Below, in pieces: positions 51,205 through 59,642 of a DNA stretch of 64,000 nt. The stretch lies in assembly GCF_030813695.1 (NCBI RefSeq), contig NZ_JAUSVA010000002.1:744001-808000 (forward strand), written 5' to 3'. The first letter of the stretch is position 1. Each line of letters begins with the position of its first letter. The stretch comes from Kitasatospora herbaricolor. Its GTDB lineage: Bacteria > Actinomycetota > Actinomycetes > Streptomycetales > Streptomycetaceae. The notes under the pieces are model-generated. The model was given only the letters and a program-made list of their open reading frames with translations, was not told where the DNA came from and made no database searches. Both the position numbers and the translations under genes were made by a program.

Positions 51205-51461
51205 CCGTTATTAGCACAAAGAATCGACTTTCCTTCATTCGTTCGCGTCTTTTCCTCGAATTCACGAACGCCTTCCGGTGACGACGGGCCGACGACGGGG
51301 TGAACCACCCCCGCGTGCGCCGCCCCGCCCCTACCGCGCCGGCAGCCCCCACGCCCCGCCGAGAATCCGACCGGGCGTCACATCATGCCAGTTCAACACG
51401 GGTTCGACGAGCCGGGTACGGCTCCTTGGTCAGCCCGCGACCGACGCTCCGCACCCCTTCG

Positions 51462-51529
51462 GGTACGTACCCCGGTACGTACCGGCGCGTGCCGGCACGC
51501 TCCGGCTCGCGCCGGAAGCGACCGGTCGC
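51462..51529. promoter_or_regulatory. Array of five perfect palindromes in the leader before the LanKC gene
   Basis: In 68 bases: GGTACGTACC twice (51462, 51474), GCGTGCCGGCACGC (51487), TCCGGC-TCGC-GCCGGA (51501) and GCGACCGGTCGC (51518). Another hairpin (GCGGCCCGG/CCGGGCCGC) lies at 51615-51637. Each palindrome can be an operator in DNA or a hairpin in RNA. The spacing of about 12-16 bases places them on neighbouring helical faces. Confidence 0.55.
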
Positions 51530-51738
51530 GCCGGGGTGAATATTCCAGCTGAATACCTTCGTCTGCGCTGTTGCGTACGAACTCGTGATGACCCAACAAT
51601 TCGATAGTCGCATCGCGGCCCGGGATTTCCGGGCCGCCGTCGCCGGTCCGCCCGGCGGCCCCTGCCTCCCCGGCGGGGCGCGAATGCCGGCGCCTTCGCC
51701 GCCCCACCCGCGTACGTCCCGCACCGAGGAGGGTTCCG

Positions 51739-54408
51739 TTGGACAACCAGTACGAGGCCTACGCCTACGCCGACCCGCTGTTCTACGACTCGCCCCGGCG
51801 CTGGGGCGCCCAGGAGGAGTTCGCGGCCGTCGGCCGGCCCCTGCCGGCCGGCTGGGAGCGCGGCGAGCTGGAGATCTGGGCCGTGGTGCGCCCGACCGGC
51901 GTCCGACTCCCCTCACAGGGCTGGAAGATCCACGTCTCCTCGTGCGCCGAGGACGCCGAGGCGGTGCTGGAGGAGGTCTACGCCTACTGCCTGCGCGAGA
52001 ACCTCACCTTCAAGTTCCTGCGCGGCCTGCCGATCCTCCAGGTGCAGAACTCCAAGTACGCCCCGCGCGGCTCCAGCGGCAAGTTCTGCACCGTCTACCC
52101 CGTGGACGACGCCGAGTTGGAGCGATGTCTCGACGGCCTCGGCGGGCTGCTCGCCGGGCGCAGGGGCCCCTACATCCTGAGCGACCTGCGCTGGGCCGAG
52201 GGCCCGCTCTACCTGCGGTACGGGGGGTTCGCCGAACGTCACTGCCGCAACGAGGCCGGGGAGCGGGTGCTCGCCCTCGAAGGACCGGACGGGCGCCTCG
52301 TCCCGGACGTCCGCGGCGCCGGTTTCTCCGTCCCCGACTGGGCACCGGTGCCGGCGGTCATCGCCGCGGCGGTGGCCGAGCGCGCGGTGCAGAAGGACTC
52401 CGGACTGCCGTACACCGTGGAGCGGGTCCTGCACTTCTCCAACGCCGGCGGCGTGTACCTGGCCCGGGACGGGGCCGACGGACCGCAGGTGGTGCTGAAG
52501 GAGGCCCGGCCGTACGCCGGGCTGGACCAGCGCGGCGTCGACGCGGTGGCCCGTCTGCGCAACGAGCACGACATCCTGGCCCGGCTGGCCGGGGTGCCCG
52601 GGGTACCGGCGCAGCACGGGCTGCTGACCGCCTGGGAGCACGAGTTCCTGGTCCAGGAGTACGTCGAGGGCCGCTCGCTCAGCGAGTGGCTGACCGCCAA
52701 CTACCCGCTGATCCACCCGGACGCCGACGAGAGCACGGTGGCGCAGTACACCCGCGAGGCGCTGGACATCGTGGACCGGGTGGAGCGGGCGCTGGCCGCG
52801 ATCCACGCCCGCGGGGTGGTCTTCGGAGACCTCCACCCGCGCAACCTGATCATCCGGCCGGACGGCGACATCTGCTTCATCGACTTCGAACTCGCCAGCA
52901 CCGCCGAGGACTTCGTCCGCCCGGCGCTGGGCGCCGCCGGCTTCACCGCGCCCAAGGGCTACACCGGTACGCAGATCGACCGGTACGGGCTGGCCGCGAT
53001 CCGGCTGTGGCTGTTCCTGCCGCTCGCCCAGCTCACCGCGCTGGACCCGGGCAAGGCCGGCGAACTGGCGGACGCCCTGGAGCGCCGCTTCCCGGTGCCG
53101 CCCGGCTACACCGAGGAGATCCGCCGCCTGCTCGGCTCCTCCCCCGCCGACGGCCGGGCCGCACGCCCCGAGCTCGGGCGGCGCCGTGCGGAGGCCAACG
53201 CCCTGCTGGCCGCCCCGGCACCCGACTGGCCGCGGATCAGGGACTCGCTCGCCGCCGGCATCGCGGCGATGGCCACCCCCGAGCGCCCCGACCGGCTCTT
53301 CCCCGGCGACGTCGCCCAGTTCACCCGCGGCGGCCTCGGCCTCGCGCACGGCGCGGCCGGCGTCCTGTACGCCCTGCACGCCAGCGGCGCCGGCGTCGAC
53401 CCCGCGCACGTCCGCTGGCTGGTCCGCGCCGCCCGCAACCGCCCTGCCACGGCCGGGCTGTACTTCGGCGGGCACGGCGTGGCCTACGTGCTCGACCTGC
53501 TGGGCGAGCGCGAGGAGGCGCTCGGACTGCTGCGGCGCCTCGGCACGGCGGCGGACGAGGATCCCGGGCCGGGCCTCGGCACCGGCGCCCCCGGTACGGC
53601 CCTGGCGCTGCTGCACTTCGCCGCCGCAACCGGCGAGCCAGGGCTGCTGGACGAGGCGCTGTCACTCGCCCGGTCCGCCGCCGACGCGCTGGAGAAGTCG
53701 GGCCGCGGGGACCCGCGGCGACGGGCCGGCCTGCTGGCCGGGGCCGCCGGCACCGCCCTGGCGCTGATCCGGCTGTACGAGCACACCGGCGAACACGCGC
53801 TGCTGGACCAGGCCGAGCACCTGCTGGAACTGGACCTCGACCGGTGCGCGAGCGTCGCCGACGGTACCTTCCAGGTGGTCGACGGACGCCGGGTGCTGCC
53901 CTACCTGGAGACCGGCAGCGCCGGCATCGGCCTCGCCCTGGACGCCCTGCTGGCCCACCGCCCCGACAGCCCCTCGGCCGAGCACGAACCCGCGATCCGC
54001 CGGGCGGCCGAGCCCGAGTTCATCATCCAGCCCGGGCTCTTCAACGGACGGGCCGGCCTGCTCGGCTACCTGGCGCTGACCCAGCGGCGGGCGGACGCCC
54101 GGGCCGGCACCGGGGCGGCGGACGGGGTCCCGGACGGGACCTCGACGGCGGCCGGGGCCCCGACCGCGGTGACGGTGTCCGGTGCGGCCCTGCTGGCCCG
54201 GCAGCGAGCCCTGCTGACCCTGCACCAGATCTCCTACCAGGGCGAACTCGCCTTCCCCGGGGACCACCTGCTGCGGCTCTCGGCGGACTTGGCCACCGGC
54301 TCCGCCGGCGTGCTGCTGGCACTGGGCACAGCCCTTGCCGGCACGCCCTTCCTTCCCTGGACCGGCCCGTCCGGCGCGCCCGCGCCGACCGCCGGCATCC
54401 CCGGCTGA
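51739..54408 (+). CDS. Class III lanthipeptide synthetase LanKC (RamC/AmfT-like)
   Basis: 889 residues, three domains. Residues 1-200 are the lyase domain; about 210-510 a Ser/Thr kinase-like domain with VVLKEARPY (Lys), HARGVVFGDLHPRNLIIRPD and the metal site as IDFE rather than DFG; about 520-889 a LanC-like cyclase (FTRGGLGLAHGAAGVLYAL, GLYFGGHGVAYVLDLLGERE, QPGLFNGRAGLLGYLAL) lacking the zinc Cys/His set of true LanC, as in this class. It phosphorylates, dehydrates and cyclises the downstream precursor to lanthionine/labionin rings. TTG start with AGGAGG seven bases upstream. Full length for the family. Confidence 0.93.
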   Translation: MDNQYEAYAYADPLFYDSPRRWGAQEEFAAVGRPLPAGWERGELEIWAVVRPTGVRLPSQGWKIHVSSCAEDAEAVLEEVYAYCLRENLTFKFLRGLPILQVQNSKYAPRGSSGKFCTVYPVDDAELERCLDGLGGLLAGRRGPYILSDLRWAEGPLYLRYGGFAERHCRNEAGERVLALEGPDGRLVPDVRGAGFSVPDWAPVPAVIAAAVAERAVQKDSGLPYTVERVLHFSNAGGVYLARDGADGPQVVLKEARPYAGLDQRGVDAVARLRNEHDILARLAGVPGVPAQHGLLTAWEHEFLVQEYVEGRSLSEWLTANYPLIHPDADESTVAQYTREALDIVDRVERALAAIHARGVVFGDLHPRNLIIRPDGDICFIDFELASTAEDFVRPALGAAGFTAPKGYTGTQIDRYGLAAIRLWLFLPLAQLTALDPGKAGELADALERRFPVPPGYTEEIRRLLGSSPADGRAARPELGRRRAEANALLAAPAPDWPRIRDSLAAGIAAMATPERPDRLFPGDVAQFTRGGLGLAHGAAGVLYALHASGAGVDPAHVRWLVRAARNRPATAGLYFGGHGVAYVLDLLGEREEALGLLRRLGTAADEDPGPGLGTGAPGTALALLHFAAATGEPGLLDEALSLARSAADALEKSGRGDPRRRAGLLAGAAGTALALIRLYEHTGEHALLDQAEHLLELDLDRCASVADGTFQVVDGRRVLPYLETGSAGIGLALDALLAHRPDSPSAEHEPAIRRAAEPEFIIQPGLFNGRAGLLGYLALTQRRADARAGTGAADGVPDGTSTAAGAPTAVTVSGAALLARQRALLTLHQISYQGELAFPGDHLLRLSADLATGSAGVLLALGTALAGTPFLPWTGPSGAPAPTAGIPG

Positions 54409-54432
54409 CGGGCCCACCGGCCCGACCGCCCA

Positions 54433-54477
54433 GGGCGCGCCCGGCGCGCCCCCACCGACTCCCGGCCGCCGGCCGGG
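54433..54477 (+). promoter_or_regulatory. Two short hairpins between LanKC and the precursor gene
   Basis: GGGCGCG/CGCGCCC (54433-54451) and CCCGGCC/GGCCGGG (54461-54477). They may mark processing or pausing that uncouples precursor from synthetase expression. Confidence 0.4.
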
Positions 54478-54507
54478 CGATCCACCCTCTTGATGAAGGA
54501 GACAGTC

Positions 54508-54645
54508 ATGGCGATCCTCGACCTCCAGACCATGGAGCTGCCCGAGACCGAGGCGGCCCCGATCGACGACACCCTCGCCAGCACCAGTTCGCTGAGCGTC
54601 CTCAACTGTGGCACCAGCACCGTCAGCACGCTGATCTGCCTCTGA
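54508..54645 (+). CDS. Class III lanthipeptide precursor (SapB/AmfS-like)
   Basis: 45 residues, unannotated-size gene found directly behind LanKC. The leader contains ILDLQTME, the (L/I)LDLQ motif that class III synthetases bind (compare RamS and AmfS). The core ends in STSSLSVLNC and GTSTVSTLICL, giving two consecutive Ser-x2-Ser-x3-Cys motifs (S27/S30/C34 and S37/S40/C44). Each can form a lanthionine or a labionin. Nearly all core residues are hydrophobic or Ser/Thr, like the SapB surfactant. AAGGAG lies seven bases before the ATG. A nested hairpin follows the stop codon directly. Confidence 0.9.
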   Translation: MAILDLQTMELPETEAAPIDDTLASTSSLSVLNCGTSTVSTLICL

Positions 54646-54680
54646 GCCGTGCCCTCGCCCGCAAGGGCGGGTGACACGGC
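54646..54680 (+). terminator. Nested hairpin directly after the precursor gene
   Basis: Outer arms GCCGTG/CACGGC and inner arms CGCCC/GGGCG around GCAA begin at the base after the precursor stop. It would protect the short precursor message and reduce transcription into the exporter. Confidence 0.6.
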
Positions 54681-54852
54681 GGAGCCGGCCGGGCCGTCGT
54701 CACGGGCCCGGCCGGCCACCGGGCCGGCGCGGCACACCGCCGCTCCGGCCCGGTCCGCCGTCCGGCGCCGTCCGGCAGCACCGCACCCGGCCGCGCCGCA
54801 ACGCACTGCAGAACACAGGACAGCCCCGCACCGCACCGTCAGAGAGGTTGCC

Positions 54853-56613
54853 GTGGCCGACCAGCCCCCTCGCACCGCCGACCGCGCGCCGGACAAGGTG
54901 CGGCTGCGCCGCGAACTCACCACCGATCCCGGCCGGCTCACCTGCGCCCTGCTGCTCGCGCTCGGCGCCACCGTGGCGGCCCTCGCGCTGCCGCTGCTGG
55001 TCCAGAAGATCATCAATGACTTCTCCGCCCACCGGTCGCTGGGCCCCGACATCGCGATGATGTGCGTCGCGGCCGTCGGCGGCGCCCTGACCACGGCGGT
55101 GTCCGGGTTCCTGCTGGCCAGGATCGGCGAGCGGATGACCTACCGGCTGCGGGTCCGCATCATGGACCACGCGCTGCGACTGCCACTGGCCGTCGTCCGC
55201 GCGCAGGGCACCGGCGACCTCGCCGCCCGGATCACCTCGGACGCCCTGCTGCTGCGCCAGGTGGTGGAGATCGCCACCCAGCTGCCGCTGGCCGCGCTGA
55301 CCGTCACCTGCACGCTGCTGGTGATGGTCTGGATCGACTGGGTCCTCACCCTGGTCACCGTCGTGTCGCTGGCCGTGCTGACGGTGCTGGTGGTGCTGAT
55401 CCTGCGTCGGCTGAAGGACAACGTCACCGGCCAGCAGAACGCGGTGGGGCAGATCGCGCAGCGCTTCACCGCCAACCTGGAGGCCCTCACCACCATCAAG
55501 GCCTACCGGGCCGAGCCGGTGGCCGCCCGCGCGCTGGCGGCCGACGCCGAGCGGCTGCGGGCGGTCTCGCTGCGGGGGGCCCGCCTCGGCGCGCTGATCC
55601 CGGCGGCGCTGACGCTGGGCAACCAGCTCGCGATGATCGCGGTGATCCTGACCGGCGGCGCCCGGCTGGCCGCCGGCGACCTGGGGGTGGCGGCCTTCGC
55701 CGCGTTCCTGCTGTACCTCCTGCAGACCGTGCCCTCGGTCAGCACGCTGGCCACCGGTTTCGGCCGGCTGCAGTCCGGCCTGGCCGCCCGGGACCGCTGC
55801 AACGAACTGCTCGCCCTGGCCCCGGAGAGCGACCCCGAGGACGCCGGGCGGACCGCCCCGACCCCGCTGCCGGGCGCCCCCGCGGTGGTGTTCAGCTCCG
55901 TGTCCTACACCCACGCCGGGGCCGGCGACGCCGCGCTGCGCGGTATCTCCTTCAGCACCGCCCGTACCGGCCTGACCGCCGTGGTCGGCCCCTCGGGTGC
56001 GGGCAAGAGCACCACGCTCTCGCTCATCGACCGGTTCATCCGGCCGTCCTCCGGCTCGATCAGCGTGCTCGGCCACGACGCCCGGCAGTGGCCGCTGGAC
56101 GCGCTGCGGTCCCGGATCGCCTACGTGGACCAGGCCTTCACCCTGCTGGAGGCCACCGCCCGGGAGAACCTTCAGCTCGGCCGCACCACCGAGGCCAGTG
56201 ACGGCGAACTGGCCGCCGCGCTGGACGCCGTCGGCCTGACCGAGGACATCGCCCGGCTGCCGCAGGGCCTGGACACGCCGCTGGGCCGCGAGTCGGACCT
56301 CTCCGGCGGCCAGCGCCAGCGGATGGCCCTGGCCCGCGCCCTGCTCTCGGACGCCGAGATCGTCCTGCTGGACGAGCCCACCAGCCAGTTGGACGGGCTG
56401 AACGAGCAGCGGTTCCGGGCCGTCGTGCAGGACCTGGCGGCCACCCGGGCGGTGATCGTGGTCGCCCACCGGCTCTCCACCGTCCAGCACGCCCACCACG
56501 TGATCATGCTGACCGGGGGCGCCGTGGTCGACGCGGGCGACCATCCCACCCTGCTGGAGCGCTGCACGCCCTACCGGGAGCTGGTGGCCAGCCAGCGGGT
56601 GCCCGCGCACTGA
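54853..56613 (+). CDS. ABC exporter (fused TM and ATPase domains) of the lanthipeptide locus
   Basis: 586 residues: six transmembrane helices (first LTCALLLALGATVAALALPL, sixth near residue 300) followed by an ATPase with Walker A GPSGAGKST, signature LSGGQRQRM, Walker B IVLLDEPTSQLD and a switch His in VIVVAHRLST. A half-transporter that works as a dimer and probably exports the modified lanthipeptide; no peptidase domain is present, so leader removal happens elsewhere. The ram and amf loci have two such genes; here there is one. GTG start at 54853 with AGAGAGG about six bases upstream. A hairpin follows. Confidence 0.9.
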   Translation: MADQPPRTADRAPDKVRLRRELTTDPGRLTCALLLALGATVAALALPLLVQKIINDFSAHRSLGPDIAMMCVAAVGGALTTAVSGFLLARIGERMTYRLRVRIMDHALRLPLAVVRAQGTGDLAARITSDALLLRQVVEIATQLPLAALTVTCTLLVMVWIDWVLTLVTVVSLAVLTVLVVLILRRLKDNVTGQQNAVGQIAQRFTANLEALTTIKAYRAEPVAARALAADAERLRAVSLRGARLGALIPAALTLGNQLAMIAVILTGGARLAAGDLGVAAFAAFLLYLLQTVPSVSTLATGFGRLQSGLAARDRCNELLALAPESDPEDAGRTAPTPLPGAPAVVFSSVSYTHAGAGDAALRGISFSTARTGLTAVVGPSGAGKSTTLSLIDRFIRPSSGSISVLGHDARQWPLDALRSRIAYVDQAFTLLEATARENLQLGRTTEASDGELAAALDAVGLTEDIARLPQGLDTPLGRESDLSGGQRQRMALARALLSDAEIVLLDEPTSQLDGLNEQRFRAVVQDLAATRAVIVVAHRLSTVQHAHHVIMLTGGAVVDAGDHPTLLERCTPYRELVASQRVPAH

Positions 56614-56643
56614 GGCGGCCCCCGCCCGGCGGCGGGGGCCGCC
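56614..56643. terminator. Terminator after the lanthipeptide exporter gene
   Basis: GGCGGCCCCCGCC and GGCGGGGGCCGCC form a perfect 13-bp stem around CGGC, directly after the exporter stop and 12 bases before the convergent DUF2252 stop. Confidence 0.75.
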
Positions 56644-56655
56644 TCGGGCGGCCCG

Positions 56656-58155
56656 TCAGTCCTGCGCGGGCTCCCGCTCCGCGACCACCCGGCCGGAGGC
56701 CACCGCTTCGACCAGGGCCCGGTAGTCGCGCTCGTTCTGGTCGGCGTACGCCTCGGCGAAGCCCACCAGCGCGCGGTCGAAGGAGTCGCCCCCGCCGAGG
56801 TAGGCGCCGATCGCGATCGGGTCCCCCGAGCGGGCGTGCGCCCGGGCCAGGGTCGCGCCGCACAGCTCGCCGAAGGCTCCCAGCCCCCGCGGTGACATGA
56901 GCTCGGGCTTCGCGATGCCCTTCCAGTCGCGCAGCTGGCGGATGTAGAAGTCGCGCCGGCGACCGTCGATGCCCGTCGTCCGCTCCCAGCCGAGGAAGAT
57001 GTCGCTGGTGGCCTGCATCAACCGCTGGCCGGCGACCACCCGCTCGCCCTGGTTGTCGTACTCGCTGGCGCCCACGTGGGAGGCGAGGACGGACGGGCCG
57101 GCCTCCTTGGCCTGCAGGAACAGCGGGTCCTCGTCGTCCCGGCCGAGCAGCAGGATGATCCAGCAGCGGGTGCCGACACTGCCGACCCCGACCACCTTGC
57201 GGGCGACGCTGACCACCTGGTACTGGCTGAGCAGGTACCGGCGGTCGGAGGGCAGACTGCGCGCGTAGCTCTCCACCAACAGGCCGAACCGCTCCTCCAG
57301 CGCGGTGTGCTCCGAGTCCGGCATGATGTCGCGCAGCGGTACCAGCAGCGGCGGGTCGGCCGCGATCCGGCGCCGGCCGTCGACCAGTTCGGTGAGGCGG
57401 TCGTAGGCCTGCAGGCTGTCCCGGGAGTGGGCCTTCTCCACGGCCTTCTCCAGGTTCTTGCGCCCGGCCTTCTCCAGCCGCCCCGCGGCCACCTCGCGCA
57501 GGCGCTCCACGTCCGCCTGGGCGTACCAGACGTCGATCCGACGCATCCCGCCGAACTCGCGCATCCGCTGACGGTACGAGCCGACGGCGGCGCGCACGAT
57601 GCCCGCCCGCTCGTCGTCGGTGAAGCCGTTGGCCCGGCCGGCGATCACCAGGCTGGTCGACAGCCGCTTGACGTCCCACTCCCAGGGTCCCGGCAGGGTC
57701 TCGTCGAAGTCGTTGATGTCGAAGAGCAGATGGCGTTCCGGCGAGGCCATCAGCCGGAAGTTCAACAGGTGCGCGTCACCGCACAGCTGGGTGCGCAGGC
57801 CGGAGTCCGGGCTCCCGGCCAGGTCGGCCGCCATGATCGCGGCGGCGCCCCGGTAGAAGCGGAACGGGGATTCGGTCATCCGGCCGTAGCGGATCGGGAT
57901 GAGCTCGGCCAGCCGCTCGGCCGACTGCTGCTCCAGGAGGTCCACCGGGTCCGCGCGGCCCGCCGGAGGCTCGAACCAGCCGTGGCCCGACCTGGGCGAC
58001 GTCGTCCGGGCGGCCTTGCCCCGGGCGGCCCGCTCCTGGGGGGTGTGGCTCCGATCGAAGGTGAGCCCCGCGGGGGCCGCCTTCGAGCCGGGTGCTGCCT
58101 TCTTCCCGGGGGCCGCCTTCTTGCCGGCCGGGGCCTTGGCCCGTGCAACTGTCAT
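56656..58155 (-). CDS. DUF2252 family protein
   Basis: 499 residues. The first 30 are a Lys/Ala/Pro repeat tail (APAGKKAAPGKKAAPGSKAA). The body has the DUF2252 kinase-like landmarks: FRFYRGAAAIMAADL, LCGDAHLLNFRLMASPERHL, FDINDFDETLPGPWEWDVKR and SDIFLGWE; the GDAHLxN and DxNDFDE motifs resemble the catalytic loop and metal site of aminoglycoside phosphotransferase-like kinases. Function unknown, phosphotransfer suspected. GAGGAGG lies eight bases before the ATG. It converges with the lanthipeptide exporter gene but is unlikely to belong to that locus. Confidence 0.88.
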   Translation of the reverse strand: MTVARAKAPAGKKAAPGKKAAPGSKAAPAGLTFDRSHTPQERAARGKAARTTSPRSGHGWFEPPAGRADPVDLLEQQSAERLAELIPIRYGRMTESPFRFYRGAAAIMAADLAGSPDSGLRTQLCGDAHLLNFRLMASPERHLLFDINDFDETLPGPWEWDVKRLSTSLVIAGRANGFTDDERAGIVRAAVGSYRQRMREFGGMRRIDVWYAQADVERLREVAAGRLEKAGRKNLEKAVEKAHSRDSLQAYDRLTELVDGRRRIAADPPLLVPLRDIMPDSEHTALEERFGLLVESYARSLPSDRRYLLSQYQVVSVARKVVGVGSVGTRCWIILLLGRDDEDPLFLQAKEAGPSVLASHVGASEYDNQGERVVAGQRLMQATSDIFLGWERTTGIDGRRRDFYIRQLRDWKGIAKPELMSPRGLGAFGELCGATLARAHARSGDPIAIGAYLGGGDSFDRALVGFAEAYADQNERDYRALVEAVASGRVVAEREPAQD

Positions 58156-58532
58156 GAGAGGTCCTCCTCACGCGGCGCGAACGGCGGGAGGGGGCGGCTG
58201 CCCCAGGCCCGTCGCCGCGTCCAGGTCCCGGAGCGGCCGGCTGGTGCACGGCGCGTCCGGTCCGCCTGTCCGACCCGGCGGCTGCTCCGATCATCGCCGG
58301 TCACGGCGGCCCCGGCATCATCTGCCGCCGCGCCACGCCGGGCGGACGTACCGCCCCGACCCGGCCTACCCGTGGGTAGCGCGCAGCCGGGGCGGGCGGT
58401 TCGCCCCGGCCGGGGCGGCGCGCAGCGTCCGCCGGATTCGCCCGGGCCCGTCCTCCTGCACGGGTCTATCCGGACGGCCCATCCATCGATAATGTCCATG
58501 TCATGATCCGCCGTCTTCGGAGGTAGTGGCCC
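58156..58532. other. Divergent intergenic region, no gene
   Basis: Promoter space between the DUF2252 gene and the phospholipase-C-like gene. A weakly AT-rich patch (ATCGATAATGTCCATGTCAT, near 58485) is the only promoter-like spot; no repeats were seen. Confidence 0.4.
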
Positions 58533-59453
58533 GTGAGTCCGACCGAACGCACGATGACCAGGCGCGTCTTCACACGCGGAGCGCTCGCCACCGGGACGGC
58601 GGGGCTGCTGGCGGGCCTCGGCCCGGGCCCCGCCGCGGCCGCCCCCGGCACGCTGCCCGGCGGCGCGGACTGGATGGGCGCCCTCGGCGGACAGACCCCG
58701 CTGGCGCGGCTGACCGTCCCCGGCACGCACGACACCTGCTCCCTCCACGGCGGCGCCCTCACCGAGACCCAGACGCTCCCGCTGGCCGCCCAGCTCGTCG
58801 CAGGCGTGCGGTTCCTGGACATCCGCTGCCGGCTGATCAACGGCGTCCTGGCGATCCACCACGGCCCGGTGTTCCAGCAGGTCTTCTTCGGCGACGTGCT
58901 CAACGCCTGCCAGGCCTTCCTCGCCGCGCACCCGCGCGAGACCCTGCTGATGCGCGTCCGGCAGGAGTACTCGACCGCCTCCGACGCCGAGTTCGGGGCG
59001 GTCTTCGCCGGCTACCGGGACCGCTGGCCCGGGCTCCTGCGGACGGAGGACGGCGTCCCCCGGCTCGACGAGGTACGCGGCCGGGTGGTGGTGCTGGCCG
59101 ACCACCCTGCCCTGCCGGGTATCCGCTGGGGCGGCCCGCTGACGGACATCGAGGACGACTACCAGATCGGCACCGTCTTCGAACTCGACTCCCGCAAGTG
59201 GCCGGAGGTCTCCGCCCACCTGGACGCCGCCCGGGCCGCCGTCGACCCGCAGCGGCTCTTCCTCACCTTCACGTCGAGTTCGGGCTGGGGGCTCTGGCCG
59301 CACACGGCCGCCGACGTGATCAACCCCCGGGTGGCCGGCTACGCCTCCGCCGCCGGCCGCAGCGGTGGCCCGGCGGTGCTCGGCACCGTCCCGATGGACT
59401 TCGTGACCGAGCCGGACGTCCGGAGGCTGTACGCGCTGAACTTCGCCGGCTGA
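58533..59453 (+). CDS. Secreted phosphatidylinositol-specific phospholipase C-like protein
   Basis: 306 residues. Tat-type signal (MTRRVFTRGALATGTAGLLA, cleavage after AAAA). The PLC X-domain is clear: LTVPGTHDTCSLHGG (first catalytic His), VRFLDIRCRLING and LAIHHGPVFQQVFFGDVLNA (second His). Bacterial PI-PLCs cleave phosphatidylinositol or GPI anchors by a metal-independent mechanism. GTG at 58533 has GGAGG eight bases upstream; a second start (ATG, MTRRVF) lies seven codons in and would suit the signal better. It is monocistronic. Confidence 0.88.
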   Translation: MSPTERTMTRRVFTRGALATGTAGLLAGLGPGPAAAAPGTLPGGADWMGALGGQTPLARLTVPGTHDTCSLHGGALTETQTLPLAAQLVAGVRFLDIRCRLINGVLAIHHGPVFQQVFFGDVLNACQAFLAAHPRETLLMRVRQEYSTASDAEFGAVFAGYRDRWPGLLRTEDGVPRLDEVRGRVVVLADHPALPGIRWGGPLTDIEDDYQIGTVFELDSRKWPEVSAHLDAARAAVDPQRLFLTFTSSSGWGLWPHTAADVINPRVAGYASAAGRSGGPAVLGTVPMDFVTEPDVRRLYALNFAG

Positions 59454-59642
59454 GCCCGGCCTCCGACCGCGGGGCCGGGGCGCGGCCCCTCGGCGGCGGC
59501 CGGGACGCGGCGCCGTGCCCCATTCGGCGGCGCGCCCCGCTCCCCGCCGGGTCCCGGCCCGGCAGGCGGCATAGAAAGGTACGGGCAACAGGCCGGTGGC
59601 GGCCGCCCGGCCCTTCCCCCCGCACCCCGTCAGGAGCCAGCC

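Noticed and set aside
51383-51916. Minus-strand open frame across the leader before LanKC
   Set aside because: It overlaps the LanKC start, has no ribosome site or coding bias, and its sequence merely reflects the palindrome array.
54646-54852. A second lanthipeptide precursor between the first one and the exporter
   Set aside because: No LDLQ leader or Ser-x2-Ser-x3-Cys core occurs in any frame of that gap; it contains a hairpin and GC-rich filler.
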